Shown here: positions 9,363 through 18,630 of the stretch, one piece after another
Layout: every line of letters starts with the position of its first letter
Position numbering within the stretch: the stretch's first letter is position 1
Source: Micropruina sp.
Lineage (GTDB): Bacteria; Actinomycetota; Actinomycetes; Propionibacteriales; Propionibacteriaceae
NCBI GenBank assembly: GCA_016716635.1
Contig: JADJVZ010000013.1
Coordinates: 1-64,000, forward strand
DNA: 64,000 nt
Reading direction: 5' to 3'
Program-made: the position numbers and the translations under genes
The notes under the pieces: model-generated
What the model saw: the letters and a program-made list of their open reading frames with translations, nothing else
What the model was told of the DNA's origin: nothing
Database searches by the model: none

Positions 9363-11429
9363 GTGACCAAGAGCATCTACGTAGCTGCCCCCGAAGGTAA
9401 TACCGGTAAGTCCGTCATCGCGCTCGGAATCCTGGACGCGCTGTTGCGCAGGTGGGTTCTGTTGGCGTCTTTCGTCCGCTGGTGAAATCCGGCCAACGGG
9501 ACCAAATCCTCGAAACGTTGCTCAGCGTGCCCGGCATCGTTCAGGAGTACGACCAAGCGGTCGGGGTCACCTACGACGACGTCCGCCGCGACGCCGACGA
9601 AGCGCTCGCCAACCTGGTGGCCCGGCATGGCTCCCTGCAGGGGCAAGTTCAAGACCATCTTGATCCTCGGGTCGGATTACACCGATGTTTCCTCACCCAC
9701 CGAGTTGGCCTTCAACGCCCGGGTCGCCACCAACCTGAACGCCCCCATCGTGTTGGTGGTGAGCGGCAAAGACCGGAGCCCCGAGCAGGTCAAGAACGCG
9801 GCCGAGTCGGCGCTCGCCGAAGTCCGGGCGCAGCACAACGAAGCGTTCGCCGTCATCGCCAACCGGGTGGCCCCCGAGTTGATGGACGAAACCCTCACTC
9901 GCCTTCGCGAGATCCCCAACGAGTTCACCGCCGCGCTGCCCGCGCAGATGTACTTGTCGGCCGTGCCGCTGCGTCGCCAATTCGGGGCCGTGGGGGCCGA
10001 GTTGGTGTTCGGACGCGAAGAACTGCTCGACCACGAAACCCAAGACACCCTGGTCGCCGGCATGACTTTGCCGAACGTGTTGGCGCGCCTGGTCAGCGAG
10101 TCGACCATCGTGGTGCCCGCCGACCGGACGGACATCATCGTGGGCGTCCTTCAGGCCCACCGCTCCGGCAGCTTCCCGCAACTCACGGGCATGATCCTGG
10201 TCGGCGGCTACGAGCTTCCCGAGGTGATCGTCCGACTCATCGAAGGCCTGGACGTCGATCTGCCCATCGGCGCCACCACGCAGGGCACCTACCACACCGC
10301 GCTGCAGCTGTTCGCGTTGGAGGGGGGCTTCACCTCCTCGCCGCGCAAGGTCGAAATCGCGCGCCGCATCTTCTCGGAGAACGTTGACGGTCACGCGCTG
10401 CTCGAAGCGCTGGACGTGAAGCGCTCCGAAATCCGGACGCCGCTCATGTTTGAGTACCAACTCATGGAACTCGCCCGGAAGAACCGGCAGCGCATCGTGA
10501 TGCCGGAATCCGCGGACGATCGCATCTTGGAGTCGGCCTCGATCTTGGTCCGCCGCGGCGTGGCGGACCTCATCCTGCTCGGCAACCCGCTCACCATCAA
10601 GCGCCGCGCCAACCAGAATGGCTGGGGCCTGGACGACGTCACGATCGTCGATCCCACTGATCCGGAGCTCGTGGAGAAGTTCGCCGAGGAGTACGCCCGG
10701 CTGCGTGCCCACAAGGGCGTCACCGTCGAGCAAGCTCGCGAAAAGCTCAAGGATCTGTCGTACTTCGGCACGATGATGGTCCACTTCGGGATGGCCGACG
10801 GCATGGTCTCCGGTGCCATCAACACCACCGCGAATACGATCCGTCCGAGTCTGGAGTTCATCAAGACCCGTCCCGGCGTGAAGGTCGTGTCGGGCGCCTT
10901 CTTGATGTGCCTGGCCGACCGGGTGGTCGTCTACGCCGATTGCGCCGTGAACCCCGATCCCAGCGCCGAAGAGCTGGCCGACATCGCCATCTCGTCCGCC
11001 GAAACCGCGGAAGCTTTCGGCATCGAGCCGCGCGTGGCGATGCTCTCCTACTCCACCGGGACGTCAGGCTTCGGTGCGGACGTCGACAAAGTGCGCACTG
11101 CTACCGAGATCGTCCGGGGCCGGCGTCCGGACTTGGCGCTCGAGGGTCCGATCCAGTTCGACGCCGCCGTGGATCCGGACGTGGCACGCACCAAGCTGCC
11201 GAACTCGCCGGTGGCGGGCAAGGCGACGGTGTTCATCTTCCCCGACCTCAACACCGGCAATAACACCTACAAGGCCGTCCAGCGTTCGTCCGGCGCGGTC
11301 GCCGTCGGACCCGTCCTGCAGGGTCTCAACAAGGCCGTGAATGACCTTTCCCGCGGCGCCACCGTCGACGACATCGTCAACACCGTCGCCATCACCGCCA
11401 TTCAGGCCGCCCAAGGAGCATCCGCATGA
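9363..11429 (+). pseudogene. pta: Phosphate acetyltransferase, two frameshifts near the 5' end
   Basis: Interconverts acetyl-CoA and acetyl phosphate. It starts at GTG 9363 (VTKSIYVAAPEGNTGKS, a dethiobiotin-synthetase-like P-loop) and shifts near 9450 to VGSVGVFRPLVKSGQRDQIL. It shifts again near 9635 and then stays open from KFKTILILGSDYTDVSS to 11429. The long Pta layout is complete: an N-terminal P-loop domain, a DRTGG-type middle domain (about 10020-10400), and the catalytic PTA domain from NRQRIVMPESADDRIL on, with SYSTGTSGFGADVDK and FPDLNTGNNTYK. Restored length is about 689 residues. The stop overlaps the ackA start (ATGA), so the two are translationally coupled. An internal ATG at 9627 would give only the last 600 residues. 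Confidence 0.88.
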
Positions 11430-12613
11430 GCACCGAAATCCTGCTGATCAACGCCGGTTCGTCGTCGGTCAAGTACCAAGTCATCGACGCCGATGACGAG
11501 AAGGTGCTGGCGACGGGGCTGATCCAGCGCATCGGAGACGAAGTCGGGACGATCGACCACACGGTCGACGGCGTCACCCATCACCAGGACCGCGGCTTCC
11601 CCAACCACGGACGCGCGCTGACCGTCATGACCCAGATGTTCGACGAGTTCGGGCCGAGCCTGAGCGACGTCAAGGCCGTGGCGCACCGCACGGTGCACGG
11701 CGGCGACCGGTTCAACGAGACGACGCTCATCAACGACTCGGTCATCGAGACCCTCAAAGAACTCTCGCCACTGGCGCCCCTGCACAACCCGCCCGGGATC
11801 GCCGGCATCGAGGCCGCGATGAAGGCCCTGCCGGACGTCCCGCACGTGGCCGTGTTCGACACCGCGTTCTTCACCACCCTTCCTGCCGAGGCGTACACCT
11901 ACGCCATCTCCACGGAGATCTCGCAGAAGTACGGCGTCCGTCGGTACGGCTTCCACGGCACCAGCCACGATTTCGTGTCGCATCGGGTCGCGGAGTTCTT
12001 GGGACGGCCCTACGAGGAGCTCAACCAGATCGTGTGCCATCTGGGCAACGGCGCTTCGATTTCCGCCATTCAGAAGGGTGTGGCGATCGAGACCTCGATG
12101 GGCCTCACCCCACTGCAGGGGCTTGTGATGGGCACCCGCTCGGGCGACATCGATCCGGGCATCCACGCCTACCTCGGACGCGTCCTTGACACCGACCTTG
12201 CTGGCGTCGACACCCTGCTCAACAAGCAATCCGGAATGCTCGGCCTGACCAGCGTCACCGACTTCCGGGACTTGATGGAGCTCATCGACGCCGGTGACGC
12301 CCGCGCCAAGCTCGGCTTCGACGTCTACGTGCACCGCCTCGTGTTCTACATCGGCGCCTACATCGCGCTGCTGGGCGGCATCGATGCGGTGACCTTCACC
12401 GCGGGCGTGGGTGAGAACAACCCGCGCCTCCGCGAGGCGATCGTCCAGCGCCTTGAGCACCTCGGCCTCACGGTGGATCCCGCGGTCAACGATCCGCGCA
12501 GCAAGGAGCCCCGCCGCATCTCGGCGGCGGACGGCAAGGTCGCTGTGCTCGTCATCCCCACCAACGAGGAGCTTCAGATGGCCCGCTACGCCAAGGCGGC
12601 CATCGGCGCCTGA
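11426..12613 (+). CDS. ackA: Acetate kinase
   Basis: Transfers phosphate between acetyl phosphate and ADP, so that with Pta it makes ATP while excreting acetate or activates acetate in reverse. The 395 residues match the usual length. Family motifs are in place: LLINAGSSSVKYQVID at the N-terminus, AHRTVHGGDRF, FDTAFFTTLP, YGFHGTSHDFVS, HLGNGASISAI, TSMGLTPLQGLVMGTRSGDIDPG, and FTAGVGENNPRLRE near the C-terminus. The ATG overlaps the pta stop by four bases. The order pta-ackA is the common fermentative operon. Downstream there is a 14-bp palindrome at 12638 but no obvious U-tract terminator. Confidence 0.97.
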   Translation: MSTEILLINAGSSSVKYQVIDADDEKVLATGLIQRIGDEVGTIDHTVDGVTHHQDRGFPNHGRALTVMTQMFDEFGPSLSDVKAVAHRTVHGGDRFNETTLINDSVIETLKELSPLAPLHNPPGIAGIEAAMKALPDVPHVAVFDTAFFTTLPAEAYTYAISTEISQKYGVRRYGFHGTSHDFVSHRVAEFLGRPYEELNQIVCHLGNGASISAIQKGVAIETSMGLTPLQGLVMGTRSGDIDPGIHAYLGRVLDTDLAGVDTLLNKQSGMLGLTSVTDFRDLMELIDAGDARAKLGFDVYVHRLVFYIGAYIALLGGIDAVTFTAGVGENNPRLREAIVQRLEHLGLTVDPAVNDPRSKEPRRISAADGKVAVLVIPTNEELQMARYAKAAIGA

Positions 12614-13044
12614 TCGCCCAGGACGCCGCTGATCGACCGGGAACGTTCCCGAACCCCGCCGGAGCGATCTTGGGCGTCCCGCCGCTCATCCTTGTGCGTC
12701 TCGGCCGCTCAATTCTGGCCCGTTGGAGTTCCTCATGGAACTGAGGTCCATGAAGGGGCCTCCCCGTGGCGCTGGAGCGGTCGGCGGGGCGGGTGGGTTC
12801 CGGGTGTCTTCGCCACCACCAGGGCCCGATCAGGGGTGCCCTCGCCGCGACCAATGGCCGCCTCGAACACCTCCCCGGCTCCACCCTTGGATTCCGAACC
12901 TCACCAACTACATCGCCACAGCCTGCACGAAACCGGCGGATTCAGACCCCACCCAACAATGACCGTCCGATCACGACGGAGCGGACATACAGCGCCAACG
13001 TCCTGACCAACTCGGAGTTTCGTAGCTGTGATGCTCCGGTTCTG
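12614..13044. other. Intergenic region without a recognised gene
   Basis: This 431-bp gap lies between the ends of ackA (plus) and the lipoprotein gene (minus). It contains a perfect 14-bp palindrome, CGGGAACGTTCCCG, at 12638-12651. A short GTTCC/GGAAC stem-like pair lies near 12727-12741. Open frames crossing it have no ribosome site and no recognisable family. No copy of the A, B or C repeats was found here. Confidence 0.5.
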
Positions 13045-15225
13045 TCAGATGCACCAGTCGAGGCCGCCGGCATGGACGGTCACCTCTGCACCCGGCTTCT
13101 CGGCGGGAATTAGGAGAACGCCCTCGGCGGACACGGCTCCCACGTTCTCCAGTCCGCTGCTTCCGGGGTACTTTGCCTGTATCTGTGCCAGGGTTAGGCC
13201 GAACGGGATCTTTGGGTCGAGCTTGACTGAGCCGGTAGGCGCCTTTGACGCGCGCACCTCCCAGGATTGCATGGTGCGCGGAGACGCAGCCGAGTTGTCT
13301 TGTGCGGCGAACCGCACCGTTAACGAGCCAAAGTCCACGTAGTTCTGGTACCCGAAGCTGGCCTCCTCGCAGCCGCCCACCTGCCCTTGAATCTTGGGCT
13401 CACCCAACGCCCCCGTCAGCAGCTTGAGGACATCCGCCTCTCTTGCCCCGAACTGGTATTTGCCGATGCCTCGACCGGACAAGATGATTCCTGGGGGTTG
13501 AGGCGCCAGGTCACGGACTGCGGTGGCGACGACAGCGGCTGCCTTTGTGTCAGCCCAGGTGGTTTCGACGTTCTCGGCTATGGCCTCCATCTGGGTGGCG
13601 CTGCACTTCTGGATCGGTTGGACGGCCTTGAGCGCGTCGGGCTTCCAAGACGGAAGGTCGGCTAGTTCCTGGCTCTGGTGGGTGAAGTACGACTCTTGCT
13701 GTGCGAGGTTCTTGTACAGAGCGGTTGAATCAGCGTCTGCGTCGGTGCAGGTCGGAGTCCAGGAGCCGAGCGAGGGAGGAGTCCCTGTGCCGTATACGGT
13801 GAGCTTGGTGTCGCCAAGGGCGGCACTCGAGGCAAGTTCGGCGGTGTAGCTGGCGATGTCGGCCGTCGTGAGGTAGAGGCTGAGGATCCTGGTGGTCTCC
13901 TTCAGGAGGCGGTTGGTCTTGACGGCCGCGGCCGCGGTGTCGCCGCCTTGGGATTTCGCGGCTTTGAGGGCCGCGTCGAGCGCCGGGTTGATCTGGTCGG
14001 GCCCTGCGCACGTCTTGATCGTCTCGATGACCTTGACTACGAGGTCGGCACTGATGATGTCTCTCGATTTCAGGACTTCCTTGCCCCCGCAGCTGTAGAC
14101 CGTCTGGACGAAGGCGTTTAGCGCCTTGGAGTCGAAACCTTGGACGTTGTCGAGGCCGAGACCATCCTCCAGGATCATGACGATGAGGTCTTCGGTCACG
14201 GTCGCGATAGTGGGGTGGGCACCTAGCGTCAGCCGGACGCTTCCGGCGGACGCTGGCTGGCTAAGCCCCACGGCGGTCGACCGGGTAGGTGCCATCACGA
14301 GGCTGGTGCTGGTCGAGAGGACGCCGTTGACGCCGTCGCGGATAATGCCGGCCACCGTGTAGTCCGGTTCCCCGGCCCAGGTCCAGGCGTACTTGGCTCC
14401 GTCGTGCAGGTCGAGGGTTTGGGTGTACGGACGGTTGTTCGCGACGCGGACAGTCAGCACCTCGTTCTTGTCCGGCTCCACGCAAGTGCGGATCGGCATC
14501 GCGGGTTGGTCGGCATCGGGGCGCACCACGTCACCGACCCACGTGGGCAGCGTGGCGTTCGAGCAGATGGGTGCGTCGGCCCGTTTGCCCGCCGCTTGGC
14601 CGACCGCCTGTGTGATCACGGCCGCGCCGCTGGAGATCCAGTCGACAATCGAGAACTGCCGGACCTGGGTCGACGCGGTATTCCCGGTGAGGGTGATGGG
14701 CTCGTCCGAAGGGGTCCAGACGCCCAGTGGCTCGTCCCAGCGGACGAGCATCATGCTGGCCCGTTGAACACTGGACAGCGCCGTCACGTCCCACGAGATC
14801 AGGACGGGAGCCAGCAGATCGATGTCGTGCTCGATCGAGACCGGGGCACCGAACGCCTCCCGGGTCACCACGCCAGCAAACTCACCGATGGGGGCACCGA
14901 TGGACACGTGAAACTGCCGTCCGTCGGGCACGGCGCCCTTCGGGACATCGACCGTTACAGCTTGTGTGGTGTAGCGGCCTCCCTCCGGCCCCGCGGGCTG
15001 CGCTGGCCCGGTCGTTGGCTCTGGGTCGCCAGCGACCGAGAGGGGCGCGCCAGCCTTTGACGGCTGGGGCGTTGAGGGCGGGGGCGAGAAGGTGCAGCCG
15101 ACCAATAGTCCAGACACCAGCAGAACGGCCAAGACCCGCTTGCTCTCCCGCCACAGACCCATGGGGAAACTTTGCCACCCGGGGTGTGCGCGCAATCGGG
15201 TCTTTGTGTTCTCCATCGGAATCAT
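13045..15225 (-). CDS. Large lipoprotein of unknown function
   Basis: A secreted, probably lipid-anchored protein of 726 residues. The chosen start is ATG 15225 because GAGGAGGG lies five bases upstream; ATG 15162 is a weaker alternative that would give a shorter signal peptide. A hydrophobic stretch ends in the lipobox LVSGLLVGC, followed by a Pro/Ser-rich linker. Next comes a beta-rich region (VTVDVPKGAVPDGRQFHVSIG) recalling ZU5-type surface modules. The middle is helical, and the C-terminal segment GIGKYQFGAREADVLKLLTGALGEP resembles the 'LG.VRFGM...V...LG.P' repeat of many exported proteins. Ten or more cysteines are scattered through the mature part. It lies 92 bp downstream of the PD-(D/E)XK-like gene on the same strand and may be co-transcribed. 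No catalytic motif was recognised. Confidence 0.75.
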   Translation of the reverse strand: MIPMENTKTRLRAHPGWQSFPMGLWRESKRVLAVLLVSGLLVGCTFSPPPSTPQPSKAGAPLSVAGDPEPTTGPAQPAGPEGGRYTTQAVTVDVPKGAVPDGRQFHVSIGAPIGEFAGVVTREAFGAPVSIEHDIDLLAPVLISWDVTALSSVQRASMMLVRWDEPLGVWTPSDEPITLTGNTASTQVRQFSIVDWISSGAAVITQAVGQAAGKRADAPICSNATLPTWVGDVVRPDADQPAMPIRTCVEPDKNEVLTVRVANNRPYTQTLDLHDGAKYAWTWAGEPDYTVAGIIRDGVNGVLSTSTSLVMAPTRSTAVGLSQPASAGSVRLTLGAHPTIATVTEDLIVMILEDGLGLDNVQGFDSKALNAFVQTVYSCGGKEVLKSRDIISADLVVKVIETIKTCAGPDQINPALDAALKAAKSQGGDTAAAAVKTNRLLKETTRILSLYLTTADIASYTAELASSAALGDTKLTVYGTGTPPSLGSWTPTCTDADADSTALYKNLAQQESYFTHQSQELADLPSWKPDALKAVQPIQKCSATQMEAIAENVETTWADTKAAAVVATAVRDLAPQPPGIILSGRGIGKYQFGAREADVLKLLTGALGEPKIQGQVGGCEEASFGYQNYVDFGSLTVRFAAQDNSAASPRTMQSWEVRASKAPTGSVKLDPKIPFGLTLAQIQAKYPGSSGLENVGAVSAEGVLLIPAEKPGAEVTVHAGGLDWCI

Positions 15226-15317
15226 TGAGTCCCTCCTCATTGGTCACGATACAAGCGGCCATCGGGGCCCGGCCCCTCGAGCCAAGGCGGGACGCCGAGT
15301 CGCATCTGGGACGCGGC

Positions 15318-17144
15318 TCAGGTGAGGGCCGCGAAGACTGGGACAGTGCTGTCACCGAGCCGAACGCAACCGCATGCCTCAATGGTGGCGACATGCCACG
15401 TCCGACCAGTGACGGCACCCTGTGCTGGTCGGAGGTCGCCCCGAAAGCCGGGCACCTCAAGGAGCACCTGTGGATCGGCGTCCGCGACGCTCCTCACTGT
15501 CCCAGCGAAGAGCCGGACCTCCACACGAATGGGGGAGGTGCAGGGCCTGAGGATCACCCGCTCCGGCCCGCCGTCGAAGGCATCTGCCTGCAACGCGGCA
15601 TACGCCGACGATGTGTTGCCCCAGCAGACCTCGCCCCCGCTCGTCTCGTGAATCACGTGCAGGTCAAGGTCTTGAACCAGGGGTGACCATGTGAGGATCG
15701 CCTCGCCGCTTCCCTGGCGGCCGCATGACTGCGCGATGTGGGCGGGTAAAGGAAATAAGGACCTTAAGGCGGAAGCGAACTTGGTCCGGGCGGCTCCCTG
15801 CCCGGGTCGAACCTGCTCGTGTAGCTGAACGCGGGGGCGATCTGCCTCCGCGACGTAGTGCATGGCTGACGCCCCTAGCGGGCCATGCGCCACCATGAAT
15901 ATCTGGGCGTGCCGGAGATTGCGGGCGTAGTCCCTGGCCGTTTCGCCGTGCTTTCGGGCACTCGGGTGGGCGTAGTGCTTGGCTTCGACAGCTGCGAGGA
16001 CCGACTCTCCCTCGAGAAATGCGTAATCAGGTTGGATGCCCGCTTTCCTCCCATGAGCCAGAGGAGGTTTCGCCGCAAAGCGCCTCTCGGCCCACAGTTC
16101 CACTTCCCCTGACGCCGTGGCGAGTGTGGCGAGGAGTGTTGGCCGGAAGGGGAACGACAGCACGCCGTCAGTCACCTCAAACTGCAAGCGTGACTCCAAC
16201 GCCTTGTCCATGGCGGCGGCCAGCCAGGCGGAATACAACTCGTGTCGTCGGCCCCACTGCGGGAGGGACAAGATGTCGGTCACCTCCTCGACACACTGTT
16301 CGATGGACACGTCCTCCTCATCCCAGAACTTCGCCAGCCATTGCGACTGCACTCCAATGAGATCCTCCGACTCAGCCGATGAGAGACCCTCCAACAGCTG
16401 CGGCGCGAGGTTCATAAGGGAGATCTGCTGTGGAGCCCAGAAATCTGTGGACGCGAAGTAGATGGTTCGAATCTGGGATTCAGCAGGAAGAATCGGCATC
16501 TCATCGAGGTTCTCGCCGAACTGCTCCAGCTCGTGCAGCGCTGCGACGATGACCTGTCGATGTTCTGAGATGACCCGGGCCAGCCGGGGTGCGTCGACCA
16601 CAGGGGTGCGAAACTTCCCAGCGAACGGCCAACTGCGAAGGCCCTCGGACGGGACGCTGAGAAGCGACCCGACATGCTCGCGCCAATCAGCGCCCAGAGC
16701 ATCAGCTCTGTGAGCAAAGGGGCTATTCCAGGCGAAATCCATCGAAAAGGTGAACACCTGCATGCTCCGGATCGAACGTTCGATCCGATTCACGCGCTCG
16801 CGGAACGCCTCGAGTTGGTCGTCGAGCTGGTCACCGTCCTCGAACTCGTAATGAATCCGCAGGTTCTCTTGGCCAGTGCGCGTGGCATCGATGCGGGAAT
16901 ACAACTGCAGCAACTCCCGAAGCATCCCGCTGAAGGAGAGCAACGCTGGATGCAGGGTGCGCAGCAGGTCTCGCGCGCCCCACCCTGCGTGCTCCATCGC
17001 GGTGGGGACTGTCCGGATGTCGGAGCCTGGCACCTCCCCGACCGCCCGCTGGACTAAGTCGGCAAGGTCCCTGTCGTAACCGGCTGGGCGCAGGACTCCC
17101 AAGTCGAGCCAGTGAGTCCACAGTTCGGCGCCGGTGGTGAGCAT
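15318..17144 (-). CDS. Predicted PD-(D/E)XK-like protein with C-terminal DUF2135/YfaP-like domain
   Basis: 608 residues with no full-length family I recognise. Residues 1-340 are mostly helical, with acidic and aromatic stretches (YEFEDGDQLDDQLEAF, FSMDFAWNSPFAH). Residues 345-391 look like a restriction-endonuclease fold: VELWAERRF, then PDYAF (Asp373), then VLAAVEAKHY (Glu387, Lys389), i.e. D-X13-E-X-K. This resembles the McrC/DUF2357 group. Residues about 484-560 read LTWSPLVQDLDLHVIHE ... GGPERVILRP, the 'W..D.DLDLHV ... GPE' signature of DUF2135/YfaP beta-sandwich domains. No signal peptide or membrane segment is seen, so it should be cytoplasmic. It follows the GNAT gene after 12 bp and precedes the lipoprotein gene. 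A role in conflict or defence is inference only. Confidence 0.7.
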   Translation of the reverse strand: MLTTGAELWTHWLDLGVLRPAGYDRDLADLVQRAVGEVPGSDIRTVPTAMEHAGWGARDLLRTLHPALLSFSGMLRELLQLYSRIDATRTGQENLRIHYEFEDGDQLDDQLEAFRERVNRIERSIRSMQVFTFSMDFAWNSPFAHRADALGADWREHVGSLLSVPSEGLRSWPFAGKFRTPVVDAPRLARVISEHRQVIVAALHELEQFGENLDEMPILPAESQIRTIYFASTDFWAPQQISLMNLAPQLLEGLSSAESEDLIGVQSQWLAKFWDEEDVSIEQCVEEVTDILSLPQWGRRHELYSAWLAAAMDKALESRLQFEVTDGVLSFPFRPTLLATLATASGEVELWAERRFAAKPPLAHGRKAGIQPDYAFLEGESVLAAVEAKHYAHPSARKHGETARDYARNLRHAQIFMVAHGPLGASAMHYVAEADRPRVQLHEQVRPGQGAARTKFASALRSLFPLPAHIAQSCGRQGSGEAILTWSPLVQDLDLHVIHETSGGEVCWGNTSSAYAALQADAFDGGPERVILRPCTSPIRVEVRLFAGTVRSVADADPQVLLEVPGFRGDLRPAQGAVTGRTWHVATIEACGCVRLGDSTVPVFAALT

Positions 17145-17156
17145 GCGGTCAGATTC

Positions 17157-17651
17157 TCACAGCGGTTTCTCGTAGAAGGCGACGTCCCAGAAGCGGTCGA
17201 ATTTGCGTCCGATTTCGCGCATGGTGCCCGCCAGGGAGAAGCCGAAACGCTCATGCAAGGCGACGGACGCGTCATTAGGCAACGAGATCAGGGCGTAGGC
17301 GCGGTGCAGGTCCTCGCCCGCCAGGGAGTCGAACAAAGCAGCGTAGAGAGCCCGTCCCACACCCTTGCCCGTCGCCGCCGGTACCAAGTAGATCGAGGTC
17401 TCCACCGAGGTGTCGTAGGCGGCCTTGGCGCGGAACGGGCTGCTCGTGGCGTAACCCAGGATCACGCCGTCCTCCTCCGCCACCAGCAGGCGGTAACGAC
17501 CGGTCGGGGCGTAATGGCGAAACCACAGCTCCTCGCGCTGGTCGAGCGTGAAGGGCTCCAGATCGAACGTCGCCACCGTGGTCGCGATGTAGTGGTTGTA
17601 CAGCGCGGTGAGGGGTGCCAGATCCTCAGATCGGCCGACGCGAATGTGCAT
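17157..17651 (-). CDS. GNAT N-acetyltransferase, phosphinothricin/methionine-sulfoximine type
   Basis: 164 residues with the layout of the Pat/MnaT branch of GNAT enzymes, which acetylate the amino group of small amino-acid-like compounds from acetyl-CoA. Seen are the N-terminal IRVGRSEDLAPLTALYNHYIATTVATFD, the strand IYLVPAATGKGVGRALYAALF (the Q/RxxGxG/A-type CoA pyrophosphate loop as TGKGVG), and LISLPNDASVALHERFGFSLAGTMREIGRKFDRFWDV, which is typical of the branch. It is the first gene of a minus-strand run with the 608-residue protein 12 bp later. Its start is 158 bp from the divergent SDR start. Confidence 0.85.
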   Translation of the reverse strand: MHIRVGRSEDLAPLTALYNHYIATTVATFDLEPFTLDQREELWFRHYAPTGRYRLLVAEEDGVILGYATSSPFRAKAAYDTSVETSIYLVPAATGKGVGRALYAALFDSLAGEDLHRAYALISLPNDASVALHERFGFSLAGTMREIGRKFDRFWDVAFYEKPL

Positions 17652-17809
17652 GCGCCAAGATTGTCACAAGGGTCCGCCCATGCGCGGCAGTCCTCTTACG
17701 CTCAACACCGCGCCAGCAGCCGTCAGCCGTTGTCAGGTCTTCACAAGGCTGCCGACAGATGGGTCCAGAACCGTCGACATGCACCCGCCGGGGGGTTAGG
17801 TTAATCGTT

Positions 17810-18574
17810 ATGCCTACCGCCCTCGTCACCGGCGCTACCGCCGGTATCGGAAATGCCTTCGCGCGCGCGTTGGCTGTGCGCGGAGACGACGTCGTCCTTG
17901 TGGCCCGCGACGCGATCCGGCTCGCGCGGACCGCCGACGAGCTGCGCGCGAATGGTGTGACGATCGAGGAGTTCCCGGCCGACCTGTCGGACGCACGCGA
18001 TCTCGCCCGCGTCGCGGCGCGGGTCGAATCCAGCGATGCGCCCATCGACCTGCTGATCAACAACGCCGGCTTCGCCGTGGGTGGCGACCTCTTGGACGCC
18101 GACCCCGCGCCCCTAGAAGAGGCCATGGCGGTGATGGTCGAGGCGGTCATGGTGCTCAGCGCCGCCGCCGGACGCGCGATGCGGACGCGTGGGCACGGCG
18201 CCATTCTCAACCTGGGCAGCCTCGCGGGGTTCACCACCACGGGGCTCTACTCGCCGATCAAGGCCTGGGTGATCATCTACTCCGAGTCGCTCGCCAACGA
18301 GCTCCATGGCACGGGCGTCACCGTGACCGTGCTGTGTCCCGGTTGGGTTCGGACGGAGTTCCACGAACGAGCCCACATGTCCACGACCGCGATCCCCGAT
18401 TGGGTGTGGGTGGACGCCGACCGGGTCGTCCGTGAGACCCTGTCCGACGTGGCCGCTGGCCGCGTCATCTCGATTCCGACTAAGCGCTGGAAGGTCGCGC
18501 ACGCGTTGTTAGCGCACGCGCCGCGGTCGTCCGTCCGAGCCGCCTCGCGGATGCTGACCAAGTCCCGACACTAG
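17810..18574 (+). CDS. Short-chain dehydrogenase/reductase
   Basis: A classical SDR of 254 residues. It has the NAD(P)-binding motif TGATAGIG at residues 7-14, the NNAG motif (LLINNAGFAVGG), the catalytic Ser in LNLGSLAGF and the Tyr-X3-Lys pair in YSPIKAW, so the catalytic residues are intact. CPGWVRTEFHE follows, as is usual for the subgroup annotated as SDR NAD(P)-dependent oxidoreductases (DltE/YqjQ-like). The substrate cannot be told from sequence. ATG 17810 is preferred because it opens directly with the Rossmann motif. It is followed by an acyltransferase gene on the same strand, which hints at lipid metabolism. Confidence 0.88.
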   Translation: MPTALVTGATAGIGNAFARALAVRGDDVVLVARDAIRLARTADELRANGVTIEEFPADLSDARDLARVAARVESSDAPIDLLINNAGFAVGGDLLDADPAPLEEAMAVMVEAVMVLSAAAGRAMRTRGHGAILNLGSLAGFTTTGLYSPIKAWVIIYSESLANELHGTGVTVTVLCPGWVRTEFHERAHMSTTAIPDWVWVDADRVVRETLSDVAAGRVISIPTKRWKVAHALLAHAPRSSVRAASRMLTKSRH

Positions 18575-18630
18575 GGGCGCGGGGACGACCCAACCGCCAC
18601 AATGTGTCCACCAACGAATCAGGAGTGATG

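Noticed and set aside
9440..9640. Programmed frameshifting in pta
   Set aside because: Two shifts within 200 bp, no slippery heptamer or stimulatory hairpin recognised, and neighbouring genes are also broken; sequence error or mutation is simpler.
12638..12651. CGGGAACGTTCCCG as a LexA (SOS) box
   Set aside because: Actinobacterial LexA boxes need four bases between GAAC and GTTC; here the halves abut, and no SOS gene follows.
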